Origin: UBA685 sp049889495
GTDB taxonomy: Bacteria > Pseudomonadota > Alphaproteobacteria > Puniceispirillales > Puniceispirillaceae
Reading direction: 5' to 3'
DNA: 21,192 nt
Assembly (NCBI GenBank): GCA_049889495.1
Contig: JBMHDH010000035.1
Coordinates: 1-21,192, forward strand
Part shown: one piece after another, positions 6,487 to 14,040 of the stretch
How the letters are laid out: every line of letters begins with the position of its first letter
How positions within the stretch are numbered: position 1 is the stretch's first letter
Made by a program: the position numbers and the translations under genes
The notes under the pieces: generated by a model
Databases searched by the model: none
The model's input: only the letters and a program-made list of their open reading frames with translations
Told to the model about the DNA's origin: nothing

Positions 6487-7341
6487 TTATTGTGCGTTGC
6501 ACAATTTTTCAAAGCATTCATTGTCGATTAATCTGGTCTTGCCCAAATGGGCCGCCACAAGCAGGCGGCTATTGGCCGATACATTTGTCACATATGTCAA
6601 ATCATCTGGCGCGCACCATGCGATATAATCAACTGACGCAAATCCCGCGGTTAAAAGTGTTGCTTTTGCCGTCTCGCAGGCTTGCGGCACGGGCATGCCG
6701 TCTGATACCGCCGCCGCACAATCACGCATGGACTGATACAAAATTGGCGCGATAACACGCTCTTCTTGGCTGAGATAAAGATTACGCGATGATTGCGCCA
6801 ACCCGTCTTGGTCACGCGCTGTGGGACAGGCTTGAATTTCAATCGGCAAATCAAAATCACGCACCATTTGCTTAATCACACAAAGCTGTTGAAAGTCTTT
6901 TTCACCGAAAAACGCCATATCAGCTGGCACATGCGAAAATAACTTCATCACAACAGTGGCAACACCAGTGAAAAACTGAGGTCGCATTTCGCCTTCAAAT
7001 GGCAACGCCGCGCCAGCTGGCACAATTTTAGTCGCATCATCTGGGCCATATAAGGACAAGGGAGCATAGACAGATACAGGCAAACCCATAGCGTCTAATT
7101 TTGCGCAATCAGCCTCAAAAGTACGAGGATAATCATCTAGATCTTCATGGGCTGCAAATTGTGCGGGGTTCACATAAATCGACACCACAATATGATCTGC
7201 TTTTTCAGATGCCCGTCTTACCAAAGATAAATGGCCATCATGTAAACCGCCCATAGTTGGAACAAATGCCACCGTCTGATTTTCAGCCCTTAATTGTGTC
7301 ACATGGGCGCGGATCTGTTCTTTTTGCCGAAATATCATCAT
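6487..7341 (-). CDS. panC: Pantothenate synthetase
   Basis: This 284-residue enzyme ligates pantoate and beta-alanine with ATP to make pantothenate, the precursor of coenzyme A. Motifs are VPTMGGLHDGH (28-37, HIGH-like ATP site with H34 and H37), YVNPAQF (56-62), GEKDFQQL (146-153) and the KMSKS-like SSRN (184-187). The family usually has READGLAMSSRN; here it reads ARDQDGLAQSSRN, a mild departure. Two consecutive ATG codons open the frame, with AGGGG nine bases before the first. It begins 12 bases after panB, which makes it the second step of a panBC operon. No panD or panE is present here. Confidence 0.95.
   Translation of the reverse strand: MMIFRQKEQIRAHVTQLRAENQTVAFVPTMGGLHDGHLSLVRRASEKADHIVVSIYVNPAQFAAHEDLDDYPRTFEADCAKLDAMGLPVSVYAPLSLYGPDDATKIVPAGAALPFEGEMRPQFFTGVATVVMKLFSHVPADMAFFGEKDFQQLCVIKQMVRDFDLPIEIQACPTARDQDGLAQSSRNLYLSQEERVIAPILYQSMRDCAAAVSDGMPVPQACETAKATLLTAGFASVDYIAWCAPDDLTYVTNVSANSRLLVAAHLGKTRLIDNECFEKLCNAQ
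6489..6509 (+). terminator. Second + strand terminator-like hairpin inside the panC 3' end
   Basis: A perfect 7-bp stem ATTGTGC/GCACAAT with loop GTT (6489-6505) is followed by four further T. It is oriented against panC, so it would stop read-through from gluQ or the sRNA region before it becomes antisense to panC. The loop of three and moderate AT content make it weaker than the hairpin at 6386. Confidence 0.4.
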
Positions 7342-7353
7342 CAGACAAGACCC

Positions 7354-8148
7354 CTAGCGCTTCATGAAACATTCTTTTTCAGAGGGAAAGGCACCAGAGA
7401 TGACATCATCACGATAAGCCGCCACCGCATCATCGATGGCGCTTGATAAATTGGCATATTTACGAACAAATTTCGGTGTAAATTTATCATAGATACCAAT
7501 CAAATCATCTGACACAAGGATTTGTCCATCACAAGCAGGAGAGGCACCAATACCGATTAACGGTACCGTTGCGGCGGCTTGTAATTTACGAGCCACCTGT
7601 TCCACAATGCATTCTGCCACAATCGCAAAACACCCTGCTTGTTCCAACGATTTCAGATCATCAAGCAATTGCGCTTCTTCGATGGAATCTCGCCCTGTGA
7701 CACGAAAGCCATCTGGGCTTGTGACTTGTTGTGGCAAAAGCCCAATATGGCCCATCACAGGTATGCCTGATTTCACAATGGCCGCAATATGCGGGGCAAG
7801 CGCAATACCGCCTTCTAATTTCACCGCATCTGCGCCAGTTTCAGACATAATACGGGCCGCGCTATCAACCGCGCGATTGGCTGAATCTTCATAAGATCCC
7901 TCTGGCATATCAACCACAATCACAGCTTCAGAGGCGGCTTTGCGTACCGCTTTGCCATGGCGGCACATCATATCAAGCGTTGCGGTGCGTGTGGTCTCTT
8001 CGCCATACACCACCATTGCCACAGAATCCCCCACAAGGATCAGGTCACAATGCTTGTCAAGCCGCGCGCCCATGGATGCGGTATAGGCCGTCAGGCAGAC
8101 AATCTTTCGTTGCCCCTTCAGCGCTTGAAATTCCGTTATTTTTGACAA
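7354..8148 (-). CDS. panB: 3-methyl-2-oxobutanoate hydroxymethyltransferase
   Basis: This 264-residue TIM-barrel enzyme transfers a hydroxymethyl group from methylene-tetrahydrofolate to 2-oxoisovalerate, giving ketopantoate. The magnesium-binding D41 (VGDSVAMVVYG) and D80 (VVDMPEGSYE), K110 and E112 (AVKLEGG), GHIGLLPQQV (133-142) and catalytic E179 (AECIVE) are all seen. The start is TTG: an in-frame TGA lies 12 bases upstream and there is no ATG or GTG before the conserved domain. An AGGA sits seven bases ahead of the TTG, so the weak start codon is well supported. It is 58 bases downstream of the fur-family gene on the same strand and 12 bases ahead of panC. Confidence 0.95.
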   Translation of the reverse strand: MSKITEFQALKGQRKIVCLTAYTASMGARLDKHCDLILVGDSVAMVVYGEETTRTATLDMMCRHGKAVRKAASEAVIVVDMPEGSYEDSANRAVDSAARIMSETGADAVKLEGGIALAPHIAAIVKSGIPVMGHIGLLPQQVTSPDGFRVTGRDSIEEAQLLDDLKSLEQAGCFAIVAECIVEQVARKLQAAATVPLIGIGASPACDGQILVSDDLIGIYDKFTPKFVRKYANLSSAIDDAVAAYRDDVISGAFPSEKECFMKR

Positions 8149-8206
8149 ATGACCATCCTGTCAGAATTACCAAAGAAGAATATGTGCTTGGCTGGTCTTT
8201 TCGAGA

Positions 8207-8614
8207 TCAGCTTTTCTTTTTTCGGCCGAATAATTCAAGCCGATGATCCACCAATTCATAGCCCATTTTTTCTGCGATTGCCACTTTCATAGCCTCAAGA
8301 GCTTCATCATAAAATTCGATCACCTCACCTGTTTCAATATCAACCAGATGTTCGTGATGATCCCCTGCTTCTTCATAACGTGCGCGCCCATCGCCAAATT
8401 CCAGACGCTCAATCACACCAGCTTCTTCCAGCAATTTGACAGTGCGATAGACTGTTGCAATGGAAATAGTATCATCTTGTTCCACAGACCGCCGATATAG
8501 CTGATCCACATCAGGATGATCTTCGGCTTCTTCAATGACTTTGATGATAATCTGACGTTGCAGAGTCATACGGATATTCTGCGCTATGCATTTATCTAGC
8601 AACGAAACTGCCAT
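8207..8614 (-). CDS. fur: Fur-family metalloregulator (Fur/Mur type)
   Basis: This 135-residue repressor has an N-terminal winged helix and a C-terminal dimerisation and metal-binding part. The DNA-recognition helix is around ISIATVYRTVKLLEEAG (50-66). Metal ligands H33, E81, the HHEH cluster (86-89) and H124 are present. The structural CxxC zinc sites of gammaproteobacterial Fur are absent: the region reads HLVDIETGEVIEF, as in alphaproteobacterial Fur/Mur proteins, which respond to manganese or iron. An excellent AGGAGG sits six bases before the ATG. It heads the fur-panB-panC strand group. Which metal it senses cannot be read from sequence; I use fur as the family symbol, and mur may be the better name. 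Confidence 0.88.
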   Translation of the reverse strand: MAVSLLDKCIAQNIRMTLQRQIIIKVIEEAEDHPDVDQLYRRSVEQDDTISIATVYRTVKLLEEAGVIERLEFGDGRARYEEAGDHHEHLVDIETGEVIEFYDEALEAMKVAIAEKMGYELVDHRLELFGRKKKS

Positions 8615-8773
8615 ATGTATCCTCCTGCCTAATTCTGTCTTTAGTTATAAACAACAAAGGCAATGAATTCATCCGTTTTCTTTTGCGGCAACATATGACA
8701 GGTTAGAATTGGGGAAAAGCAGCAATTCCAGACGCAAAAAATGTTGGCGAAATTTAAAAGGGGGGTGAATAAC

Positions 8774-9694
8774 ATGCTGAAAACCGTGCAACAGCAAACC
8801 ATTCAACAAAACGCCACAGCTGGCATGCTGTTAATGATCGCAGGCATGGCAATCTTGCCAGGTCTTGATGCCTGCGCCAAATGGCTTGGCCAAACCTTAC
8901 CTGCCTCACAAGTATCAGCGGGGCGGTTTCTGATTCAAATGGGATTATTGACTCCCCTCTTATATGTGATGGGAAGACGCCTATATTGGCATTTATTTTC
9001 AGCATCAGAATTGGCCCGCGGCATCTTGCTTGCCCTTGCAACCTGGTTGTTTTTTCTGGCGTTAAAATCACTTCCTATGGCAGAAGCCATTTCGATCTTT
9101 TTTGTAGAACCGATGATCTTAACATTGCTGGCAGCGGTGATGCTTGGCGAAAAAATCAGACGTCGGCGGATCACAGCCATTATCATTGGATTTTGTGGGG
9201 CAATTATCGTTATTCAACCAAGCTTTGATCTGTTTGGATGGCCTGCATTATTGCCGCTTGGTACCGCCTTTACCTTTGCGCTTTATATGATTATCACGCG
9301 AAAAGTGGCGCAACAAAAACACCCAGTGGAAGCGCAAATTGCGATGTCAATTTATGCGTTGTTAACCATTACCATTTTATCACTATTTAATCAGGCAACT
9401 GGCATTGAGGCCACCTTGTGGCGGCTGCCAAACCAGACCGAAATTCTTGTCATTATTTTATTAGGCACCATTGCCACAGCTGGTCATTTAATGGTTGTAT
9501 TTGCCTTGCAAAGGGCGGATGCTGGTATGTTAGCACCCTTTCAATATCTAGAAGTGGTGGTGGCCTCATTGCTTGGCTTTTTGATCTTTGGAGATGTGCC
9601 AAAGACAAGCACCATTTTTGGCGTCGCCATTATCATCGGCTCTGGCCTATATCTGATCCATCGCGAAAGGCTGGCTGATCAAAGTGATCGCTAA
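8774..9694 (+). CDS. EamA (DMT superfamily) transporter
   Basis: This 306-residue inner-membrane protein has about ten hydrophobic helices in two EamA repeats, the layout of the drug/metabolite transporter superfamily. The first half contains LPGLDACAKWLGQTLPASQVSAGRFLIQ and SLPMAEAISIFFVEPMILTLLAAVMLGEKIRRRR; the second half repeats it with ADAGMLAPFQYLEVVVASLLGFLIFGDVP. The closest flavour is the S-adenosylmethionine/drug exporter-like group common in alphaproteobacteria, but the substrate is not predictable. The ATG at 8774 is chosen because a long GGGGGGTG run lies six bases upstream; an in-frame ATG at 8741 would add 11 residues. It is divergent from fur across a 159-base gap. Confidence 0.88.
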   Translation: MLKTVQQQTIQQNATAGMLLMIAGMAILPGLDACAKWLGQTLPASQVSAGRFLIQMGLLTPLLYVMGRRLYWHLFSASELARGILLALATWLFFLALKSLPMAEAISIFFVEPMILTLLAAVMLGEKIRRRRITAIIIGFCGAIIVIQPSFDLFGWPALLPLGTAFTFALYMIITRKVAQQKHPVEAQIAMSIYALLTITILSLFNQATGIEATLWRLPNQTEILVIILLGTIATAGHLMVVFALQRADAGMLAPFQYLEVVVASLLGFLIFGDVPKTSTIFGVAIIIGSGLYLIHRERLADQSDR

Positions 9695-9722
9695 CAACCC
9701 TAAAAAGGGCAAAAAAAAGCAA

Positions 9723-10481
9723 TTATTGCGGATTTAAGAACCGTTTTTTACGCTTGATATACGCTATACAAGATAATGGTAATGAAATGAGATAAAGGCT
9801 GGCCATCAAAATATAAGCCACCCAAGGTTGCGCCACCAAGGCGGCCGCAAACATCGCAACAATCGCAAGCACAGGCAGGGCCCAACGCGACGGAATGCGT
9901 AATGATTTCCCCGCAAAGGTGGGCAAGGTGCTAACCGCCCCAACCCCACAAGCGATCAGCACAGATGACACAAAAGGCGCGGTGCGCATCATCTCAATTT
10001 CCCAATGGCTGTAGATCACAATCGGCAATAACACCAACAATCCAGCCGCTGGACTTGGCAGACCTGTGAAGAAATCTTTGGCATATTCTGGTTTATCTGG
10101 CAGCTCAGAATCAAAGCGCGCCAAACGCAAAGCAATACACACAATGTAAAATAATGTCGCGGCCCATGCGATATTGCCATGATCTTGCAAGGCCCATAAA
10201 TAAATGCATAAGCCTGGGATCACACCAAAAACAACCACATCTGACAGGCTGTCTAGGGCAGCACCAAAAGAGCTTGTCACGCGCAATAAGCGTGCCATGC
10301 GGCCGTCTAGGGCATCGAATATCGCAGCCAATACAATCAACGCAATCACCGCATCCCATTTTGCAGCCCAGGCATAGCGCAACGCTGTTAGGCCTGAAAT
10401 CAAAGCCGCAATGGTAATAATATTGGGGATCATCCAGCTGGTCGAAACTTGGATGCGAAACCGACGTTGCTTTGCGCTCAC
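9723..10481 (-). CDS. pssA: CDP-diacylglycerol--serine O-phosphatidyltransferase
   Basis: This 252-residue membrane enzyme makes phosphatidylserine from CDP-diacylglycerol and serine. The CDP-alcohol phosphotransferase signature is exact: D56, D59-G60, A63-R64, G73, D77 and D81, spaced D-x2-DG-x2-AR-x8-G-x3-D-x3-D. Six to eight hydrophobic helices surround it. The start is GTG, sharing GTGA with the TGA stop of psd, so translation is probably coupled. Its product is the substrate of Psd, encoded immediately upstream, and the two together make phosphatidylethanolamine. The 3' end converges on the transporter gene across only 28 bases, which hold a weak CCCT/AGGG hairpin. Confidence 0.95.
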   Translation of the reverse strand: MSAKQRRFRIQVSTSWMIPNIITIAALISGLTALRYAWAAKWDAVIALIVLAAIFDALDGRMARLLRVTSSFGAALDSLSDVVVFGVIPGLCIYLWALQDHGNIAWAATLFYIVCIALRLARFDSELPDKPEYAKDFFTGLPSPAAGLLVLLPIVIYSHWEIEMMRTAPFVSSVLIACGVGAVSTLPTFAGKSLRIPSRWALPVLAIVAMFAAALVAQPWVAYILMASLYLISLPLSCIAYIKRKKRFLNPQ

Positions 10482-11191
10482 CTTTCAATGCTCCCATCAG
10501 GTTCTTGTGTCACATTGGTTAAATCAGCGATCAAGGTTTCGCCAGCAACACATCTTTGACCAATCAAGACCGTCACATTGGTATCAAGCGGCATCCAAAT
10601 ATCAACACGCGACCCAAAACGAATAAGGCCAAAGACCTGACCAGCTGACAGGTGATCTGACACTTTGGCATCACATAAAATGCGGCGTGCGACAAGACCA
10701 GCAATTTGCACAATGGCGATCTTGGTTTTCTTTTTATTATCCACTTCCATCGTCATCGCAAGACGTTCATTATCCGTGCTGGCCTTATCAAGGCTGGCAT
10801 TCACAAATTTGCCTTTGCGATACAGGATATCTGTGACCTTACCAGCGATTGGCGCGCGGTTTACATGGACATCAAACACATTCATGAAAATGGCAACACG
10901 GCGATATTTGCCTTCTGGCAAATTCATTTCGGCTTCAGGTTCTGCTTCTCCAATCGCAATGACACGGCCATCTGCTGGGGCGATCAACCAGCCTTCTTTT
11001 TGCGGGGTGACACGAACAGGATTGCGAAAGAAATAAACACACCACAAAGTCAAGGGCACACCAATGACCGCAAATAAGGCATAATAGCTGGTAATCACAG
11101 CGGTAATCACAGCAAATAACGCGATAAAAGGCCAACCCGCAGGATGGATGGGTACTAACATTTCTTCGCGAATGGCGCGGTAAATATTCAT
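10478..11191 (-). CDS. psd: Phosphatidylserine decarboxylase proenzyme
   Basis: This 237-residue short-form (PSD-A) decarboxylase converts phosphatidylserine to phosphatidylethanolamine. The start at 11191 gives MNIYRAIREEMLVPIHPAGWPFI, the usual N-terminus; the frame is open to an ATG at 11236, which would add 15 residues of atypical sequence. Two hydrophobic segments follow, then RNPVRVTP, APADGRV and FMNVFDVHVNRAP. The self-cleavage site that creates the pyruvoyl group is G193-S194 in RFGSRVDIWMP, as in the GS-type family. The stop overlaps the pssA start by four bases. It is separated from the upstream same-strand gene by a likely terminator at 11321-11353. Confidence 0.94.
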   Translation of the reverse strand: MNIYRAIREEMLVPIHPAGWPFIALFAVITAVITSYYALFAVIGVPLTLWCVYFFRNPVRVTPQKEGWLIAPADGRVIAIGEAEPEAEMNLPEGKYRRVAIFMNVFDVHVNRAPIAGKVTDILYRKGKFVNASLDKASTDNERLAMTMEVDNKKKTKIAIVQIAGLVARRILCDAKVSDHLSAGQVFGLIRFGSRVDIWMPLDTNVTVLIGQRCVAGETLIADLTNVTQEPDGSIER

Positions 11192-11320
11192 GACCAAAAC
11201 TTTCACATGATAATGCGTGCGGCATGAGGCCGACATGCGTCACGCCATTATATAAAGAAAAACAACCAAATGCGCAATTAAGATAGGGATGAAAAGGGCG
11301 AAGATTTGCTATCACTTGAT

Positions 11321-11353
11321 AAAAAGCGCCCTGATCGCATCACTTTAGGGTGC
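11321..11353 (-). terminator. Rho-independent terminator of the zincin-like gene
   Basis: Read on the - strand this is GCACCCT, a 14-base loop with a short inner GAT/ATC pairing, AGGGCGC, then five T. The stem has one A-C mismatch. It lies about 20 bases after the stop of the gene at 11375-12463 and separates it from psd. Confidence 0.55.
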
Positions 11354-11374
11354 GGCGGATTTTAACCCTCTTTT

Positions 11375-12463
11375 TTACGCCAGCCCTCTTTTGCGCAACT
11401 CTTCTCTTTTGGCCTGCAAAGCAGAAGCCTTTAAAATTCTGGCCTCTGGTACACCCAATACAAAGACCTTCTTATCTGGTGCTGATTGATTTGGCATCTC
11501 ATCTAATGGCATCTCATCAGAGTGTGATACATCACCAGCCATCGCAACAGAAGCGGCAAAATCAGGCGCTTCAAACGGCACACCAAAATCGCCAGTTGCC
11601 CCAAAATCAGATGTTGGCGCATCAAAAGACGGGCTTGCTAGTGCGGCATCATCTGCGCCTGACACAACATCAGCTGACACAACATCACCTGATATAGCAT
11701 CATTTGATAATAAATCATCAATCAGCTGATCATCTGGTACCTCATCTGGCATCTGATTTTGCACCTGATTTGGCATTTGCCCCATAGCATCTTGCGGCAT
11801 CATTTCCTGCGGCATCATTTCTTGTGGGGGCATCTCTGGTGCCATCATTTCCTGCGGCATCATTTCTTGCGGCGCAGCGACCGGCAGGGGTGCCACAGGC
11901 GCCATCGCCATTGAAACCTCACATAATTGGCAGTCTTTCTTTTGACCTTGGGCAGGAAAGACAGCTTGTTGGCCTTGCACAAATTGCATGAATTCATGCG
12001 CCACCTGCTCGCCAGTCAAAACAGCCTCACGCTCCCATGGGCGCTGATCCCATTCGATATGATCAATCACACCTTGCTTTTTACCAAGCCATTTGGCGTG
12101 ATACGCAAGCTGTTTTTCACCGTTAATTTTCTGTTTTTTTGAAGTGATGTGATAGCGGTTATTCACAATTTGCGACAAATGCACCAATTCATGCATCATT
12201 TGGGACAATGCCATTTCAAAGCCTTGCGCAACATTCACAGTGAAATGAAAATGATATTTGGCAGCTTTCATAAGGCCAGGCTTTGCCATTAACTGGTCTC
12301 TTGTTACTGCCATGGCAGGCTGGATACCGCTAACCTCAACCACAATATGCAATTTCTTTTGCTGCTTGGCTGAGAAAAACCGTGACAGCGCAAATTTCCC
12401 CGCTAAGCGAAGCAATTCGGTTTCAGCATGTCTGTTATCAATGGCAACAACATCAATCATCAT
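11375..12463 (-). CDS. Zincin-like putative metallopeptidase with repeat-rich C-terminus
   Basis: This 362-residue protein matches no named gene I recognise. Residues 1-150 contain MMHELVHLSQ with a full HExxH (H91, E92, H95), and about 47 residues later QRPWEREA with E144 or E146 as a possible third zinc ligand. The spacing and the PWExEA block recall a small zincin-like family seen in phage and viral genomes. C178/C181 (CQLC) follow. Residues about 195-245 are repeats of MPQEMM type, then an acidic, proline-, serine- and alanine-rich stretch. The last 30 residues (VFVLGVPEARILKASALQAKREELRKR) are charged and helical. There is no signal peptide, so it is probably cytoplasmic. Peptidase activity is inferred from the motif only. 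Confidence 0.65.
   Translation of the reverse strand: MMIDVVAIDNRHAETELLRLAGKFALSRFFSAKQQKKLHIVVEVSGIQPAMAVTRDQLMAKPGLMKAAKYHFHFTVNVAQGFEMALSQMMHELVHLSQIVNNRYHITSKKQKINGEKQLAYHAKWLGKKQGVIDHIEWDQRPWEREAVLTGEQVAHEFMQFVQGQQAVFPAQGQKKDCQLCEVSMAMAPVAPLPVAAPQEMMPQEMMAPEMPPQEMMPQEMMPQDAMGQMPNQVQNQMPDEVPDDQLIDDLLSNDAISGDVVSADVVSGADDAALASPSFDAPTSDFGATGDFGVPFEAPDFAASVAMAGDVSHSDEMPLDEMPNQSAPDKKVFVLGVPEARILKASALQAKREELRKRGLA
11781..11870 (-). repeat. 15-bp repeats encoding PQEMM units
   Basis: Copies of GGCATCATTTCCTGC and close variants lie at 11796-11810, 11811-11825, 11841-11855 and 11856-11870. The first pair and the second pair form a 30-base block repeated at a 45-base period. A separate short duplication at 11658-11690 encodes the SGDVVSADVVSG segment. 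Confidence 0.88.
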
Positions 12464-12836
12464 ATGGCTTTCTTAATATTCACGAACCTATCAGACCAAT
12501 CTGTGGCATTTCTTCTGTTTCTTTACATAACCAGTTATGAATATTTGAACATATTTATGGTGAAAAAACCACCAGCCTTTTTGTCTAGCTTTTTACGTTA
12601 TCCAGATGGTGCAAGCCTATCTTACTAAAGATTGCCTCTTCCCTGCCCTGAAAGATTCTGCTTTTAGATGAAACAAAAAACCTGTTGAGGGTAGACAGAT
12701 GGACGAATTTTTTTAAACTAATTAAGCATAATATAATAATAAGGTGGACAATGCCGTGAATTTAAGCGATTTTTACGCTAGAATTCACAGAGGTTACAGT
12801 GTTCCGGACGCTGTAAACGATATGGGGAGAGTTTTG
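12464..12836. other. 373-base gap between divergent genes
   Basis: This AT-rich stretch separates the - strand zincin-like gene from the + strand secreted Ig-like protein. I see no convincing protein gene. The first half holds only low-quality open frames. The right part contains TATAAT at 12732-12737. A leader frame from GTG at 12756, with AGGTGG eight bases ahead, runs in frame into the secreted protein and could give an N-terminally extended form. Confidence 0.5.
12732..12737 (+). promoter_or_regulatory. Consensus -10 box before the Ig-like protein
   Basis: TATAAT is exact. The position 17 bases upstream of it is only a T-run, so there is no good -35 box. Transcription from here would start near 12744 and leave a leader of about 90 bases before the ATG at 12837. 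Confidence 0.4.
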
Positions 12837-14000
12837 ATGAAAAAATTAAAAGGCCTATCGATTGTAGCGATTGGCTGTGTTGCCGCAAGTTACGCACTAG
12901 CTGGTGGATTGCCAACTGATGATGACAAAGCAGCTGCGACTGCTAAAGCCGCGTCACAGACTGAAACGACAACGGCCTCAGCGTCAAACAGCAACACCCA
13001 AACCGAATCAGCAAGCACCAATACATCTGACCAAGGCGCATCTGACCAAGGTACATCTGATCAGGGCACTTCTGATCAAGGTGCAACCGCAACTGGTTTT
13101 ATCGCCATCGAAGATGATCCGCTTGTGGTTGATGTATCTGCCATCATGGATGATGACGGCATGGGCAATATTCAGGTGCAGTGGCAAATCTCAGATAATG
13201 GAATTTCATGGCGCAACTTGCCTGGTGTCATCCAGCAATCATTCACCCCGCGTGAAGAGCATGTAAATAAAGTATTGCGCGTTCAGATCTCATATGTTGA
13301 TGGCCAAGGTAATCTTGAAACCATTATCAGCCCACCATCTGAGCCAGTACAGAATGTCAATGACCGTCCATCAGGTTCACCCATCCTGTCAGGTAATGCA
13401 CGTGAAGATGATGCGCGTGTTGTCGATACCAGCTTGGTCGCTGATGAAGATGGCATTGGTAACTTTGATATCATTTGGCAGCGTTCAAGCACCAAGACCG
13501 ATTGGCAGGCTTTCCCTGAAGCGGTTGGTGATGTGCTTCGTTTGACACAAAGCCATGTCGGCTATAGCTATCGCGCTGTGATGTCTTATGTTGATTCGCA
13601 CCAAACAAGAGAGATTTTGATCACAAACCCATCTGAGACTGTTGAGAATGTTGATGATCCAGTCGAAGGGGAAGTGGTTGTCAAAGGGGATGCGTCTGAA
13701 GGGGCGACTTTGACATCAGAATCGCTTGGCTTGTCAGATGAAGATGGCATTGCCAGCTTGTCAATCACATGGGAAGCATCACGTGATGGCCGTTCATGGC
13801 GCGCCATTGAATCAACTGCACAATCACGCAGCCTATATCTTGGCCAAGATTTGGTTGGCAAACAGGTGCGCGCAAGAGCGTCATTGGTTGACACATTTGG
13901 TGTTGAAACCATCATCTATAGCCAAGCCACAAACACAGTGAAAAATGTGAATAACAAGCCGCAAGGCAAGATCTTTGTGCGCCGCGTTGGCAATAGCTAG
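12837..14000 (+). CDS. Secreted protein with three Ig-like (DEDGIG-type) modules
   Basis: This is a 387-residue exported protein. The ATG at 12837 has GGGGAG seven bases upstream and opens a signal peptide (MKKLKGLSIVAIGCVAASYALA, cleavage likely before GG); C14 could instead suggest a lipoprotein, but the lipobox is poor. Residues 25-87 are a low-complexity Thr/Ser/Ala/Gln linker with four SDQG units (64-83). Three modules of about 95 residues follow (roughly 84-177, 178-275, 276-373). Each has D[DE]DG.[GA], a W-containing strand, a V-R-x-x-x-S-Y/L-V-D strand, and a closing NVND/NVDD/NVNN. These match Ig-like repeats of large bacterial adhesins. The protein ends 14 residues into what would be a fourth module. 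Its role is unknown; a surface or periplasmic binding function is a guess. Confidence 0.78.
   Translation: MKKLKGLSIVAIGCVAASYALAGGLPTDDDKAAATAKAASQTETTTASASNSNTQTESASTNTSDQGASDQGTSDQGTSDQGATATGFIAIEDDPLVVDVSAIMDDDGMGNIQVQWQISDNGISWRNLPGVIQQSFTPREEHVNKVLRVQISYVDGQGNLETIISPPSEPVQNVNDRPSGSPILSGNAREDDARVVDTSLVADEDGIGNFDIIWQRSSTKTDWQAFPEAVGDVLRLTQSHVGYSYRAVMSYVDSHQTREILITNPSETVENVDDPVEGEVVVKGDASEGATLTSESLGLSDEDGIASLSITWEASRDGRSWRAIESTAQSRSLYLGQDLVGKQVRARASLVDTFGVETIIYSQATNTVKNVNNKPQGKIFVRRVGNS
13026..13085 (+). repeat. 15-bp tandem repeat, four units, encoding SDQG[AT]
   Basis: The units are at 13026-13040, 13041-13055, 13056-13070 and 13071-13085, of the type TCTGACCAAGGCGCA, differing mostly at third positions. 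They lie in the flexible linker between signal peptide and first Ig-like module. Confidence 0.93.
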
Positions 14001-14029
14001 GCGCGCGATAGACATCACACGCGCCTTTT
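14000..14029 (+). terminator. Possible terminator after the Ig-like protein
   Basis: GGCGCG (14000-14005) pairs with CGCGCC (14020-14025) across a 14-base loop and is followed by only four T. The stem is GC-rich but short and the T-run is weak. It lies directly at the stop codon, between convergent genes. Confidence 0.35.
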
Positions 14030-14040
14030 GGCTGTAAAGG

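Noticed and set aside
8741..8773. Upstream ATG of the EamA transporter
   Set aside because: The ATG at 8774 has a strong GGGGGGTG at the right distance; the 8741 start has none.
10411..11077. Long + strand frames opposite psd
   Set aside because: They are shadows of the psd frame, which carries a complete decarboxylase signature.
12428..12628. 66-codon frame on the + strand upstream of the Ig-like gene
   Set aside because: It overlaps the start of the zincin-like gene on the other strand, has no ribosome-binding site and a low-complexity hydrophobic composition.
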